A stretch of 64,000 nucleotides of DNA, from positions 29,570-93,569 of the forward strand of contig NZ_JAUASV010000012.1 in assembly GCF_030345695.1 (NCBI RefSeq), written 5' to 3'. Numbering within the stretch: position 1 is the stretch's first letter; every line of letters begins with the position of its first letter. This stretch comes from Galbitalea sp. SE-J8. GTDB lineage: Bacteria; Actinomycetota; Actinomycetes; Actinomycetales; Microbacteriaceae. The translations under genes were made by a program, and so were the position numbers. Under the pieces are notes generated by a model. It was given only the letters and a program-made list of their open reading frames with translations. It was not told the origin of the DNA and searched no databases. Of the stretch, positions 36,250 to 45,244 are shown one piece after another.

Positions 36250-36735
36250 GTGCCCTTCGACCCCACCACCATCATCATGCTCGTCGTGCTGGCGGTGCTC
36301 GTCTTCTTCGTGTTCCGCAACAGCCGCAAGCGCAAGGCGGACGCCGAGAAGATCCAGACCCAGATGGTGCCCGGCGCCGAGATCATGACGAGCTTCGGGC
36401 TCTACGGCACGATCATCGAGCTCGACGACGTCGCGAACACGGCGACGCTCGAGATCGCGCCCGGCACCGCCGTCAAGGTGCACAAGCAGACGCTGTCGAA
36501 GGTCGTGAGCAGCGACGACGCGCCCGAGGGCGCGCCGCGCAGCGTCGAGGAGGCGATGGCCATCGCGAACCGCGAGGCCGAGGAGCGCGAGGCCGCCGCG
36601 GCCGCGTCGCTCGACGCCGAGCCCGCGTTCGGCGAGCGCACCGAGTCGGAGCCGGCGACGGATGCCGCTGCCGCGGCGAAGAAGCCCGCGCGGCGCACGA
36701 CGAAGAAGCCCGCGACCGACGGCGACGCCTCCTAG
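36250..36735 (+). CDS. yajC: Preprotein translocase subunit YajC
   Basis: A 161-residue single-span membrane protein of the Sec translocon accessory complex. The N-terminal span is at about residues 7-23 (TTIIMLVVLAVLVFFVF), followed by the YajC core with MVPGAEIMTSFGLYGTIIEL near 41. An Ala/Glu/Lys-rich low-complexity tail of about 65 residues follows, longer than in most YajC. The GTG at 36250 is favoured because it starts just before the span; a GTG at 36184 would add 22 residues. secD and secF follow, the standard order. Confidence 0.92.
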   Translation: MPFDPTTIIMLVVLAVLVFFVFRNSRKRKADAEKIQTQMVPGAEIMTSFGLYGTIIELDDVANTATLEIAPGTAVKVHKQTLSKVVSSDDAPEGAPRSVEEAMAIANREAEEREAAAAASLDAEPAFGERTESEPATDAAAAAKKPARRTTKKPATDGDAS

Positions 36736-36764
36736 GCGCGACCCCGCTCCTTTTCCCCCTCCCT

Positions 36765-36789
36765 CGGCGGCCGTCGCGCACGGCCGCCG
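36765..36789 (+). other. Perfect 10-bp hairpin between yajC and secD
   Basis: Arms 36765-36774 and 36780-36789 with a five-base loop. It lies 30-55 bases after yajC and about 28 bases before secD, without a T run, so it could be a partial terminator or an mRNA-stability element that tunes secDF relative to yajC. Confidence 0.55.
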
Positions 36790-36817
36790 ACGCACGCGAC
36801 GAGAAAGCTGAGTTCCG

Positions 36818-38533
36818 GTGGCAGCACGATCCACTCCGGTCAGAAAGGCCTGGCGGAGCCTCATCTGGCTGGCCGCCATCATCGCGGTTCTCGCGGGCGT
36901 GAACGCCTACGGCGTGCTCGTTCCCCAGGAGTCGACGTGGGCGCCGAAGCTCGCGCTCGACCTTCAGGGCGGCACCGAGCTCATCCTGGCCCCGCAGGTC
37001 GAGGGCGGCGCCGCCGCGACGCAGGAGCAGCTCGACCAGGCCGTGGCCATCATCCGTCAGCGCGTCGACGCCACGGGCGTCTCCGAGTCGGAGATCAACA
37101 CCTCGGGCAACAACATCGTCGTCTCGCTGCCGGGCAACCCCAGCGAGACGCAGCTCAGCCAGATCGAGGCGAGCGCGAAGCTCGAGTTCCGGCCGGTGCT
37201 CGTCGCGGGCGATCCGGCCACGAGCTCGGTGGGCGGCGACGGCTCGACCGCGTCGCCGAGCCCGTCGCCGAGCGAGTCGCTCTCGACCACCCCGACCGCG
37301 ACCCCCACGGATGCGAGCGACCCGTCCTACGTGACGCCCGCGCTGCAGGCGCAGTACGACTCCTTCGACTGCTCGACGATCGACCCGGTCGCGCTCAACA
37401 CGGCCGATCCGAAGCAGCCGATCGTGACGTGCGACCCCTCGGGCTCCGAGAAGTACGTGCTCGGCCCGGTGGAGGTGTCCGGCGAGCGCATCGCCGACGC
37501 CTCGAACGGCGTCGTGACGACCCAGACCGGCGCGTCGACGGGCACCTGGGCGGTCAACATCGTCTTCGACTCGGAGGGCGCCAAGGAGTTCTCGAAGGTC
37601 ACGACCCGGCTCTACGGCTACCTCAACACCGATCCGACGCGCAACCGCTTCGCCATCGTGCTCGACGGTCGCGTCATCTCGGCCCCGTCGACCAACGCCG
37701 TCATCACGGACGGCAAGCCGCAGATCACCGGCTCGTTCACGGAGGAGTCGTCGAAGGCGCTCGCCGACCAGCTCAAGTACGGCGCGCTGCCGATCAGCTT
37801 CCAGGTGCAGAGCCAAGACAAGATCACATCGACCCTCGGCTCGACCCAGCTGCAGAGCGGTCTCATCGCGGGTGCGATCGGCCTGCTGCTCGTGATCATC
37901 TACTCGCTGTTCCAGTACCGGCTGCTCGGCACCGTGACCATCGCGTCGCTCGTCGTCGTGGCCGCGATCACGTACTTCGTCATCCTGATCCTGGGCTGGC
38001 GCCAGGGCTATCGGCTCTCGCTCGCCGGCGTCGCGGGCCTCATCGTCAGCATCGGCCTGACCGCCGACTCGTTCATCGTGTACTTCGAGCGAATACGTGA
38101 CGAGCTGCGGGACGGCAGGGCGCTCGTGGGCGCGGTCGAGGCGGGCTGGAAGCGCGCCCTGCGCACGATCTTCGCGGCCAAGAGCGTCAACCTGCTCTCC
38201 GCGGTCATCCTGTTCGTGCTCGCGGTCGGCAACGTGAAGGGCTTCGCGCTCACGCTCGGCGTCACCACGATCATCGACGTGCTCGTCGTCGTGCTGTTCA
38301 CGCATCCGGTGCTGCAGCTGCTCGCGTCGACCCGGTTCTTCTCGAGCGGGCATCCGATCACCGGTCTCGACCCGAACGCGCTCGGCGCGGTCTACCGCGG
38401 CCGGGCGCAGTTCCGCGACCCGCGCGCCTCGGGCCGCGCGGGCGCCGCGCGCGAGGCGGAGCGCCGCCAGACGATCGCCGAGCGCAAGGCCGGGATCGAT
38501 CCCACGTCGGCCAACGACGGCAAGGAGTCCTGA
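36818..38533 (+). CDS. secD: Protein translocase subunit SecD
   Basis: A 571-residue membrane protein that, with SecF, uses the proton gradient to complete secretion through SecYEG. It has one N-terminal span (about residues 9-29), a large extracellular P1 region beginning LALDLQGGTELIL, and a Ser/Thr/Pro-rich linker at about 135-165. Five C-terminal spans begin near GLIAGAIGLLLVIIYSLFQY (about 348) and include SIGLTADSFIVYFERIRDEL near 410. Its TGA overlaps the secF ATG by one base. GTG start at 36818. Confidence 0.96.
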   Translation: MAARSTPVRKAWRSLIWLAAIIAVLAGVNAYGVLVPQESTWAPKLALDLQGGTELILAPQVEGGAAATQEQLDQAVAIIRQRVDATGVSESEINTSGNNIVVSLPGNPSETQLSQIEASAKLEFRPVLVAGDPATSSVGGDGSTASPSPSPSESLSTTPTATPTDASDPSYVTPALQAQYDSFDCSTIDPVALNTADPKQPIVTCDPSGSEKYVLGPVEVSGERIADASNGVVTTQTGASTGTWAVNIVFDSEGAKEFSKVTTRLYGYLNTDPTRNRFAIVLDGRVISAPSTNAVITDGKPQITGSFTEESSKALADQLKYGALPISFQVQSQDKITSTLGSTQLQSGLIAGAIGLLLVIIYSLFQYRLLGTVTIASLVVVAAITYFVILILGWRQGYRLSLAGVAGLIVSIGLTADSFIVYFERIRDELRDGRALVGAVEAGWKRALRTIFAAKSVNLLSAVILFVLAVGNVKGFALTLGVTTIIDVLVVVLFTHPVLQLLASTRFFSSGHPITGLDPNALGAVYRGRAQFRDPRASGRAGAAREAERRQTIAERKAGIDPTSANDGKES

Positions 38534-39540
38534 TGGCCAGCTTCGCCAAATTCGGCAACGACCTCTACACGGGCGCCCGGTCGTACGACTTCGTCGGTCG
38601 CCGGACGTGGTGGTACATCATCGCGGGCGTGCTCATCGGGCTGAGCATCCTGCTGCCGATCCTGCGCGGCGGGTTCGTGTTCGGCATCGAGTTCGTCGGC
38701 GGCTCGCAGTTCCAGGTCAACCACGTCACGAGCCAGAGCGAGAGCCTCGCGACCGACACGGTGCACGAGATCGTTCCCGATACGACCGTGAAGGTCACCC
38801 AGGTCGGCACCGACGGCATGCGCGTGCAGACCGAGATCCTGAAGTCGAAGGACGTCTCCGACCAGGTCGCCGCGGCGCTCGGCACGGCGTTCCACACCAA
38901 GGACGTCGACGCCTCGTACATCGGGCCGGTCTGGGGCGCGGACATCACGGATGCCGCCGTCCGCGCGCTCGTCGTGTTCCTCGTGATCGCGGCCGTGCTC
39001 ATGGGCCTGTACTTCCGCACCTGGAAGATGTCGCTCGCCGCGATCATCTCGCTCGTGCACGACATGATCATCACGGCCGGCGTGTACGGCGCGCTCGGCT
39101 TCGAGATCACGCCGTCGGCGGTGATCGGCTTCCTGACCATCCTCGGCTACTCGCTCTACGACACGGTCGTCGTGTTCGACAAGATCCGCGAGAACACGTC
39201 GGAGGACGGCCCGGGCGCCTCGCGCACGTTCGGCGAGTCGGTCAACCTCGCGGTCAACCAGACCCTCGTGCGCTCGATCAACACGGGAGTCGTCGCCGCC
39301 CTGCCGGTCGCCGCGATCCTGTTCATCGGCGCCGCGATCCTCGGCGCGGGCACGCTGCGCGACATCGCGCTCTCGCTCTTCGTCGGCATCGTGATCGGCA
39401 CCTACTCGACGATCTTCATCGGCGCCCCGGTGTACGCCCACCTGCGGCAGAACGAGCCGGCGATCAAGAAGCGCACCGAACGGCTGCTCACCCAGCGCGC
39501 CGCCGCCGCGAAGGCGCCCGTCGAGGCGGTGGCGAAGTGA
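38533..39540 (+). CDS. secF: Protein translocase subunit SecF
   Basis: A 335-residue partner of SecD with six predicted spans. Typical segments are FGIEFVGGSQFQV near 53, the D-rich LVHDMIITAGVYGALGFEIT at about 175, and YSLYDTVVVFDKIRENT near 205, which carries the conserved Asp and Arg of RND-type proton relay. It overlaps secD by one base, and its stop overlaps the rhodanese gene start (GTGA). Confidence 0.96.
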   Translation: MASFAKFGNDLYTGARSYDFVGRRTWWYIIAGVLIGLSILLPILRGGFVFGIEFVGGSQFQVNHVTSQSESLATDTVHEIVPDTTVKVTQVGTDGMRVQTEILKSKDVSDQVAAALGTAFHTKDVDASYIGPVWGADITDAAVRALVVFLVIAAVLMGLYFRTWKMSLAAIISLVHDMIITAGVYGALGFEITPSAVIGFLTILGYSLYDTVVVFDKIRENTSEDGPGASRTFGESVNLAVNQTLVRSINTGVVAALPVAAILFIGAAILGAGTLRDIALSLFVGIVIGTYSTIFIGAPVYAHLRQNEPAIKKRTERLLTQRAAAAKAPVEAVAK

Positions 39541-39860
39541 GCGACGAGCTGCGCGAGGTGACCGCGGCGGAGGCGATCGGCCTCGTCGCATCCGGCGCTC
39601 GGCTCATCGACGTGCGCGAGCGCGACGAGTGGACGACGTTCCACGCCCCCGAGGCGACGCTCGTGCCGATGTCGGAGCTCGCCGCCCACCTCGACGAGCT
39701 GCCCGACGACGAGACCCTCTACATCGTCTGCCACTCCGGCGGCCGGTCGGCGCGCGTCGCGGCGGCCCTCGCCGAGCGGGGCCTCGACGTGGTCAACGTG
39801 GCGGGCGGGATGTCGGCCTGGCGCGCGGCCGGCGGCCCGACCGTCGTCGGCGCGGCCTGA
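39537..39860 (+). CDS. Single-domain rhodanese-like protein
   Basis: A 107-residue sulfurtransferase-fold protein. The active-site loop is IVCHSGGRSARVA near residue 63, with the Cys that would carry a persulfide, and an early LIDVRERDEW near 23. The substrate is not evident. GTG start overlapping the secF stop, so it is expressed with the Sec accessory genes, a coupling that may be incidental. Confidence 0.88.
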   Translation: MSDELREVTAAEAIGLVASGARLIDVRERDEWTTFHAPEATLVPMSELAAHLDELPDDETLYIVCHSGGRSARVAAALAERGLDVVNVAGGMSAWRAAGGPTVVGAA

Positions 39861-39926
39861 TCCGCGCCCGTAGAATCGTCTGACCGAGACCGACGGGCTC
39901 CCGGTGGCGTCGAACAGGGGAGCGGC

Positions 39927-42182
39927 ATGACGGAGACGACGACCTCCACGTCGTTGCGCCGGGTCCTCCCGCGCCTGTTCTCCCGAGCGCCCGCCGCCAC
40001 CTCGAGCGCACTCGACGCGCTGCTGCGCACCGCCAGGCAGCACCATCCCAAGGCGGATGTCGCCCTCATCGAGCGCGCCTACCGCTCGGCAGAGCTTGCC
40101 CACCGCGGACAGAAGCGCAAGAGCGGCGAGCCGTACATCACGCATCCGCTCGCGGTCGCCCAGATCCTCGCCGACCTCGGCATCGGGTCGAAGACGCTCG
40201 CTGCGGCGCTGCTGCACGACACCGTCGAGGACACCGACTACTCGCTCGACATGCTCCGGCACGACTTCGGCGACGAGATCGCGATGCTCGTCGACGGCGT
40301 CACGAAGCTCGACAAGGTCAAGTACGGCGACTCGGCGCAGGCCGAGACGGTGCGCAAGATGGTCGTCGCGATGTCGAAGGACATCCGCGTGCTCGTCATC
40401 AAGCTCGCCGACCGCCTGCACAACGCCCGCACCTGGGGGTTCGTGCCGGCCGAGAACGCTGCGCGCAAGGCGCAGGAGACGCTCGAGATCTACGCGCCCC
40501 TCGCGCACCGCCTCGGCATCCAGGCGATCAAGTGGGAGCTCGAGGACCTGAGCTTCGCGGTGCTGCATCCGAAGCTCTACGTCGAGATCGAGAACCTCGT
40601 GCGGCAGCGCACGCCGCAGCGCGAGGGCTTCGTGCAGCAGGTCATCGACGCCGTGCGCGACGACCTCAAGGCCGCGAGGATCAAGGGCGACGTCGTCGGC
40701 CGGCCGAAGCAGTACTACTCGATCTACCAGAAGATGATCGTGCGCGGACGCGAGTTCGACGAGATCTACGACCTCATCGGCATCCGCGTGCTCGTGGGCT
40801 CGGTGCGCGACTGCTACGCCGTGCTCGGTGCGATCCACGCGCGCTGGAACCCGATCCCCGGCCGGTTCAAGGACTACATCGCGACGCCGAAGTTCAACCT
40901 CTACCAGTCGCTGCACACGACCGTCGTCGGGCCGTCGGGTCGCGCCGTCGAGATCCAGATCCGCACCCACGAGATGCACCAGCGCGCCGAGTTCGGCGTC
41001 GCCGCGCACTGGAAGTACAAGGAGCGCGCCGGGTCGAGCCGCGACGGCGACACCGCCCCCGCGCGCAGCGACGAGATGGCCTGGCTCGCCCACATCTCCG
41101 ACTGGCAGGCCGAGACCGACGACCCGAGCGAGTTCCTCGACTCGCTGCGGTTCGAGATCGGCGCCAAGGAGGTCTACGTCTTCACTCCGCAGGGCAAGGT
41201 CATCGGCCTGCCCGCGGGCGCGACCCCGGTCGACTTCGCCTACGCGGTGCACACCGAGGTCGGGCACCGCACCATGGGCGCGAAGGTCAACGGCCGGCTC
41301 GTGCCGCTCGAGAGCGAGCTGCAGTCCGGCGACAGCGTCGAGATCTTCACCTCGAAGAACCCGGATGCGGGCCCCAGCAAGGACTGGCTGAACTTCGTCA
41401 AGAGCCCGCGCGCCCGCAACAAGATCAAGGGCTGGTTCACCCGGGAGCGCCGCGACGAGGCGATCGAGCAGGGGCGCGACGCGATCGCGCGGGCGATGCG
41501 CAAGCAGAACCTGCCGCTGCAGAAGCTCATGAGCCAGGACAGCTTCGCGGATGTCGCGACGCAGCTGCGCTACGACAGCGTCGAGGCGCTCTACGCCGCG
41601 GTCGGCGAGGGGCACGTCTCGACCCAGTCGGTGATCGAGAAGGTGCTCGCGAGCATCACGCAGGAGGCGGACGCCGAGGACTCGGATGTCGTCTTCGCCC
41701 CCAAGGGCAAGTCGCGTCAGCTGCGCGACAGCGACTCGGGCGTGCTCGTGCGCGGCGCGCCCGACATCCTCGTGAAGCTCGCCAAGTGCTGCACCCCGGT
41801 GCCGGGCGACCAGATCATGGGGTTCGTGACGCGCGGGGCGGGCGTGAGCGTGCACCGCGCCGACTGTCACAACGTGCCCTCGCTCATGAAGGAGCCCGAG
41901 CGGCTCATCGACGTGGAGTGGGCGCCGAGCTCGAAGAGCGTGTTCCTCGTGCAGATCCAGGTGGAGGCGCTCGACCGCGCCGGGCTGCTCTCGGACATCA
42001 CGCGCGTGCTCACCGAGCACCACGTCAACATCCTCTCGGCGTCGGTCTCGACCACGAACGACCGCATCGCGCTCAGCCGCTACGTGTTCGAGATGGGCGA
42101 CACGACGCACCTCGACCGGGTGCTCAACGCGGTGCGCCGCATCGACGCGGTGTACGACGTGTACCGCGTGCAGTCGAACTGA
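39927..42182 (+). CDS. rel: Bifunctional (p)ppGpp synthetase/hydrolase (RelA/SpoT, Rsh)
   Basis: A 751-residue stringent-response enzyme. The N-terminal HD hydrolase domain has LLHDTVEDTDYSLDML near residue 95 and LADRLHNARTWG near 157, with the metal-binding His-Asp pair present, so hydrolase activity is expected. The synthetase domain has QKMIVRGREFDEIYDLIGIR near 268 and HTTVVGPSGRAVEIQIRTHE near 332. TGS (VYVFTPQGKVIGLPAGATPV) and C-terminal zinc-finger-like/ACT regulatory domains follow. GGGGAG ribosome site before the ATG. Placement after secDF is standard for actinobacteria. Confidence 0.96.
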   Translation: MTETTTSTSLRRVLPRLFSRAPAATSSALDALLRTARQHHPKADVALIERAYRSAELAHRGQKRKSGEPYITHPLAVAQILADLGIGSKTLAAALLHDTVEDTDYSLDMLRHDFGDEIAMLVDGVTKLDKVKYGDSAQAETVRKMVVAMSKDIRVLVIKLADRLHNARTWGFVPAENAARKAQETLEIYAPLAHRLGIQAIKWELEDLSFAVLHPKLYVEIENLVRQRTPQREGFVQQVIDAVRDDLKAARIKGDVVGRPKQYYSIYQKMIVRGREFDEIYDLIGIRVLVGSVRDCYAVLGAIHARWNPIPGRFKDYIATPKFNLYQSLHTTVVGPSGRAVEIQIRTHEMHQRAEFGVAAHWKYKERAGSSRDGDTAPARSDEMAWLAHISDWQAETDDPSEFLDSLRFEIGAKEVYVFTPQGKVIGLPAGATPVDFAYAVHTEVGHRTMGAKVNGRLVPLESELQSGDSVEIFTSKNPDAGPSKDWLNFVKSPRARNKIKGWFTRERRDEAIEQGRDAIARAMRKQNLPLQKLMSQDSFADVATQLRYDSVEALYAAVGEGHVSTQSVIEKVLASITQEADAEDSDVVFAPKGKSRQLRDSDSGVLVRGAPDILVKLAKCCTPVPGDQIMGFVTRGAGVSVHRADCHNVPSLMKEPERLIDVEWAPSSKSVFLVQIQVEALDRAGLLSDITRVLTEHHVNILSASVSTTNDRIALSRYVFEMGDTTHLDRVLNAVRRIDAVYDVYRVQSN

Positions 42183-42210
42183 GACCGGGTCGTTCCCGCG
42201 CCCCTCGCGG

Positions 42211-42744
42211 TCACAGCGAGCGGATGCGGTCCCAGGTCTGTCGCTTGTTCGGCAGGTTGCGCCGGCGCTCGATGAGCTCCCGGCACGCCTCGGCGTCCGC
42301 GTCGCCGAGCGCGAGGAGGCGGCGGCAGGTGGCCCGGTCGGCCGCCTCGAACCCGGCTGCGGTGCGGGCCAGGTCGACGACCGTGCGCACGGGCGTCGTG
42401 ACGCCGAGGCCCGCGACCCGCACGAGGTCGTCCTCGTCGATCACGACCTCGCGCACCCGCACCCCCGGCATCGCGGACGAGGTGCGCGCGGCGACGGATG
42501 CGCACAGCTCGTGGCGCCGCGGGGGATCGTCGAGCGCGCCGAGCACCCACGCGGCGCTGTGCCGCTCGGCGATGTGGCGCGGCGACGCGACCCGCACGAT
42601 GGAGGCCGCGCGCACGGCCGGGCGGTCGAACTCGTCGATCGGTGCGAACACCGCGTCGAAGCGGAACAGCTCGCCGTCGAGCACGGACGCCCCGAGCTCG
42701 GCGAGCGGCAGGTCGGCGGTGGTGAGCACGGGCCAGGCGGTCAT
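42211..42744 (-). CDS. AbiEi-like antitoxin-family protein (tentative)
   Basis: A 177-residue protein from the ATG at 42744 (AGGG seven bases upstream; an ATG at 42762 would add six residues). It carries VASPRHIAERHSAAWVLGAL near residue 50, RVREVVIDEDDLV near 94, TTPVRTVVDLART near 113 and a basic end RRRNLPNKRQTWDRI. This pattern is that of small actinobacterial proteins labelled type IV AbiEi-family antitoxins. No nucleotidyltransferase toxin partner is next to it, so it is probably an orphan with an unknown role. Confidence 0.6.
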   Translation of the reverse strand: MTAWPVLTTADLPLAELGASVLDGELFRFDAVFAPIDEFDRPAVRAASIVRVASPRHIAERHSAAWVLGALDDPPRRHELCASVAARTSSAMPGVRVREVVIDEDDLVRVAGLGVTTPVRTVVDLARTAAGFEAADRATCRRLLALGDADAEACRELIERRRNLPNKRQTWDRIRSL

Positions 42745-42762
42745 GGGCGCACCCTGCGGCAT

Positions 42763-42915
42763 CCGCTGGGTCCGCTCCGGCCCGTGCGGGGATTCCGTGG
42801 ACGGGTGCGGCCTGTGGACGAGCAGAGCCCGGCCGGCGCGCCCCGGCCCGTGCGATCGGCGCGGGCCGGTGCTGGTCAGTGCGATCGGCGCGGGATCAGT
42901 GCGGGATCAGTGCGA
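42763..42915. other. Intergenic region with short GATCAGTGCG repeats
   Basis: At 42872-42920 the decamer (G)ATCAGTGCG or close variants recurs at least four times at irregular 11-20 base spacing. It ends in the last codons of the reverse-strand DUF349 gene. No promoter or terminator is obvious. Confidence 0.5.
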
Positions 42916-44148
42916 TCAGTGCGCGATCGCGCCGAGCCAGGCCTTGCGGGCGGAGAGCTCCTCCTCGGCCTTCTCGATGCGGCGCCTGTCGCCCGACGCC
43001 TTCGCGGCCTCGAGCTCCGCCTCGAGCTTCGCGATCGCGTCGTGCAGCTGCGACGCGAAGCCCTCGTTGCGTGCCGCCTTCTCGGGATCGGTGCGCTGCC
43101 AGTGGTCGTCGTCGAGCTTCTTGACGGCGGCCTCGATGCGGCGTAGGCGCTCCTCGACGGTGCGCACGTGGTCGCGCGGCACCTTGCCGATCGCGTCCCA
43201 GCGGCGCTGGATGCCGGTGAGGGTCGCGCGGGCGCTCGCCCGATCGGTCGCGCCGAGCAGCGGCTCGGCCTCGTCGAGCAGGGCGAGCTTCTGCTCGAGG
43301 TTCGCCTCGTACTCGACGTTCTCGATCGTGTCGCGCTCCGACTTCGCCGCGTAGAGCACGTCGCCCGCGGCCTTGAACCGGGCCCAGAGGGTGTCCTCGA
43401 GCTTCTTGCCGGCACGACCGGCGGCCTTCCAGTCGTCGAGCAGCGCGCGGTAGGCGGGGATGCCCTCGGCGCCCTTCGGGGCGAGCGCCTCGGCCTTCTC
43501 GATGAGCGCCTGCTTGCGGGCGCGCACCTGCTTGTTCGCCGCATCCAGGTCGGCGAAGAAGGCCTTGCGGTGCGTCTCGATGGTGGCGCGCGCGTCGCGG
43601 AACCGCTTCCAGAGCCGCTCGCTCTCACCCTTGGGCAGTCGCGGGCCCTGCGCCTGGTGGGTCTGCCAGCGGGTGAACAGCGCGTCGAGCGCGGCGCCGA
43701 CCTGCTTCCACTGCGCGCGGGCCGGATCCTGGGCGGCGAGGGCCTCGGCCTCGACGACGATCGCCGTGCGCTGGGCGATCGCGGCGTCCACGGCCTCGCG
43801 CGCCTCGGCGGACTGCTTCTCGGTGAGCTCCGAGACGGTGCCGCCGATCGCCTCGACGCGTACGCGCAGCGTGGCGAGGTCGCCGACCGCGTTGGGCTCG
43901 ACGAGCGCCGCGGTGAGCGAGGTCACGGTCTTGGCGAGGTCGGCGGCCGGAGCGCCGCCCTTCGCGCGCTGCTCGAGCAGCGCGACCTGTCCGGCGAGGT
44001 CGGCGTACTTGCGCTCGAAGTAGGCGAGCGCCTCCTCGGCCGAGCCGTCCGGGTACTGCCCGACGGCGCGCTCGCCGTCGGCCTCCCGCACGAAGACCGT
44101 GCCGGTGTCATCGACGCGCCCCCACGGCGCGTTCTCAGTGGGTGCCAC
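42916..44148 (-). CDS. DUF349 domain-containing protein
   Basis: A 410-residue, almost entirely helical protein made of DUF349 repeats, each about 70-75 residues with a WK/W-R core (AQWKQVGAALDALFTRWQTH near 170, LLDDWKAAGRAGKKLEDTLW near 255, GIQRRWDAIGKVPRDHV near 325). No enzymatic motif. The family is common next to rel in actinobacteria; its role is unknown. The start is a GTG at 44148 with GAGGAAC upstream. The PPIase gene is 134 bases upstream on the same strand. Confidence 0.85.
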   Translation of the reverse strand: MAPTENAPWGRVDDTGTVFVREADGERAVGQYPDGSAEEALAYFERKYADLAGQVALLEQRAKGGAPAADLAKTVTSLTAALVEPNAVGDLATLRVRVEAIGGTVSELTEKQSAEAREAVDAAIAQRTAIVVEAEALAAQDPARAQWKQVGAALDALFTRWQTHQAQGPRLPKGESERLWKRFRDARATIETHRKAFFADLDAANKQVRARKQALIEKAEALAPKGAEGIPAYRALLDDWKAAGRAGKKLEDTLWARFKAAGDVLYAAKSERDTIENVEYEANLEQKLALLDEAEPLLGATDRASARATLTGIQRRWDAIGKVPRDHVRTVEERLRRIEAAVKKLDDDHWQRTDPEKAARNEGFASQLHDAIAKLEAELEAAKASGDRRRIEKAEEELSARKAWLGAIAH

Positions 44149-44282
44149 AGTTGTTCCTCGTCGATACTCGTGCTCGTCGATACGCGGGCGGCTGCCTCGT
44201 CGCCGACCGCGCACCAGCCTATAAGGCGGCCGGACGGATGCGACCGACCGTTACTGGAGCGTGCTGTTGCCGTCGCGCACGA

Positions 44283-45089
44283 TCACTGCAGGCTGAAGGC
44301 CGTGATGGTCGTGGGCGTGACGGGCGCGCCGTCGGTCGCGCTCGATCCGGGCGTGATACCGGCCGTCACGATGTCGGACGTCGCGAGGTCCGCGAGCCCG
44401 CTCGTGACCTTCCCGACGACCGTGTAGCCGGTGGCGTCGGAGCCGAGCGGCGCGTCGGCGAGCATGATGAAGAACTGGTGGTCCATCGAGTACTCGCCGG
44501 CGCCGCGCGCCATCGCGATCGTGCCCGCCGGGTACACGCCGTCCGCGGGCGCGTTCTCGACCGGGCCGAACTGGTAGTCCGGATCCCCCGCGCCGTCGCC
44601 GTTCAGCGACCCGCACTGGATGAGCTCGGGAGCGCCGCTCGCATCGTCGACCAGGCGGTGGCAGGTCTTGCCGTCGTAGTAGCCGCTCTGCACGTCCTGG
44701 ATGATCGACGACACCGCCTGCGGTGCGAGCGCGCCGTCGAGCGAGACGCCGAGCTTCACGTCGTTGAGCTCGAGGTCGCCCGTCCAGGTGCGGCCCTCCG
44801 CGAGCGACGGGTCGGGCACGTCGCCGACGTTCTGGCCCGCGGCATCCGTCGCCGTCGCGCTCGGCGTGGAGCTCGCCTCGGGCGCCGGCGCCCCCGGGCC
44901 GCTCGTGAAGTACACCACCTGCGTCAGCGTGACCACGGCGGCCACCACGAGCACGCCGACCGCGGCGATGACGTTGTCCCGCACCTTGCGCGAGCGCTGG
45001 CGGGCGTGCACCTCCTGGCGGGCGTTGTAGACCTCGAGGCGCTGGCGCGCCTCGCGCTCGGCGCGCTGCTGGTTCCGGCTCTGGGCCAC
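44283..45089 (-). CDS. Membrane-anchored cyclophilin-type peptidyl-prolyl isomerase
   Basis: A 268-residue protein. A basic, helical N-terminus (residues 1-37) precedes one membrane span (about 39-62), then a Pro/Ser/Thr linker and a cyclophilin domain from about 100. Cyclophilin marks are YYDGKTCHRLVDD near 142, AGTIAMARGAGEYSMDHQFF near 189 and FIMLADAP. This is the actinobacterial extracellular PPIase that assists folding of secreted proteins. It neighbours rel and DUF349 as in relatives. Its promoter region is shared divergently with rarA. Confidence 0.9.
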   Translation of the reverse strand: MAQSRNQQRAEREARQRLEVYNARQEVHARQRSRKVRDNVIAAVGVLVVAAVVTLTQVVYFTSGPGAPAPEASSTPSATATDAAGQNVGDVPDPSLAEGRTWTGDLELNDVKLGVSLDGALAPQAVSSIIQDVQSGYYDGKTCHRLVDDASGAPELIQCGSLNGDGAGDPDYQFGPVENAPADGVYPAGTIAMARGAGEYSMDHQFFIMLADAPLGSDATGYTVVGKVTSGLADLATSDIVTAGITPGSSATDGAPVTPTTITAFSLQ

Positions 45090-45244
45090 GGCATCCTCCG
45101 CGAGTGGGGATCGACCGCGGGCGCGGCCGGGCGGCCGCGAGAGCGACCAGAGAGGACTCTAGCGAGCCGGATATGGGAATCCGGTGCCGACGGATGCCGC
45201 GGGGCCGGTGCCGTGTCGGGCGGCGTCGCTAGCATCGGAGCACG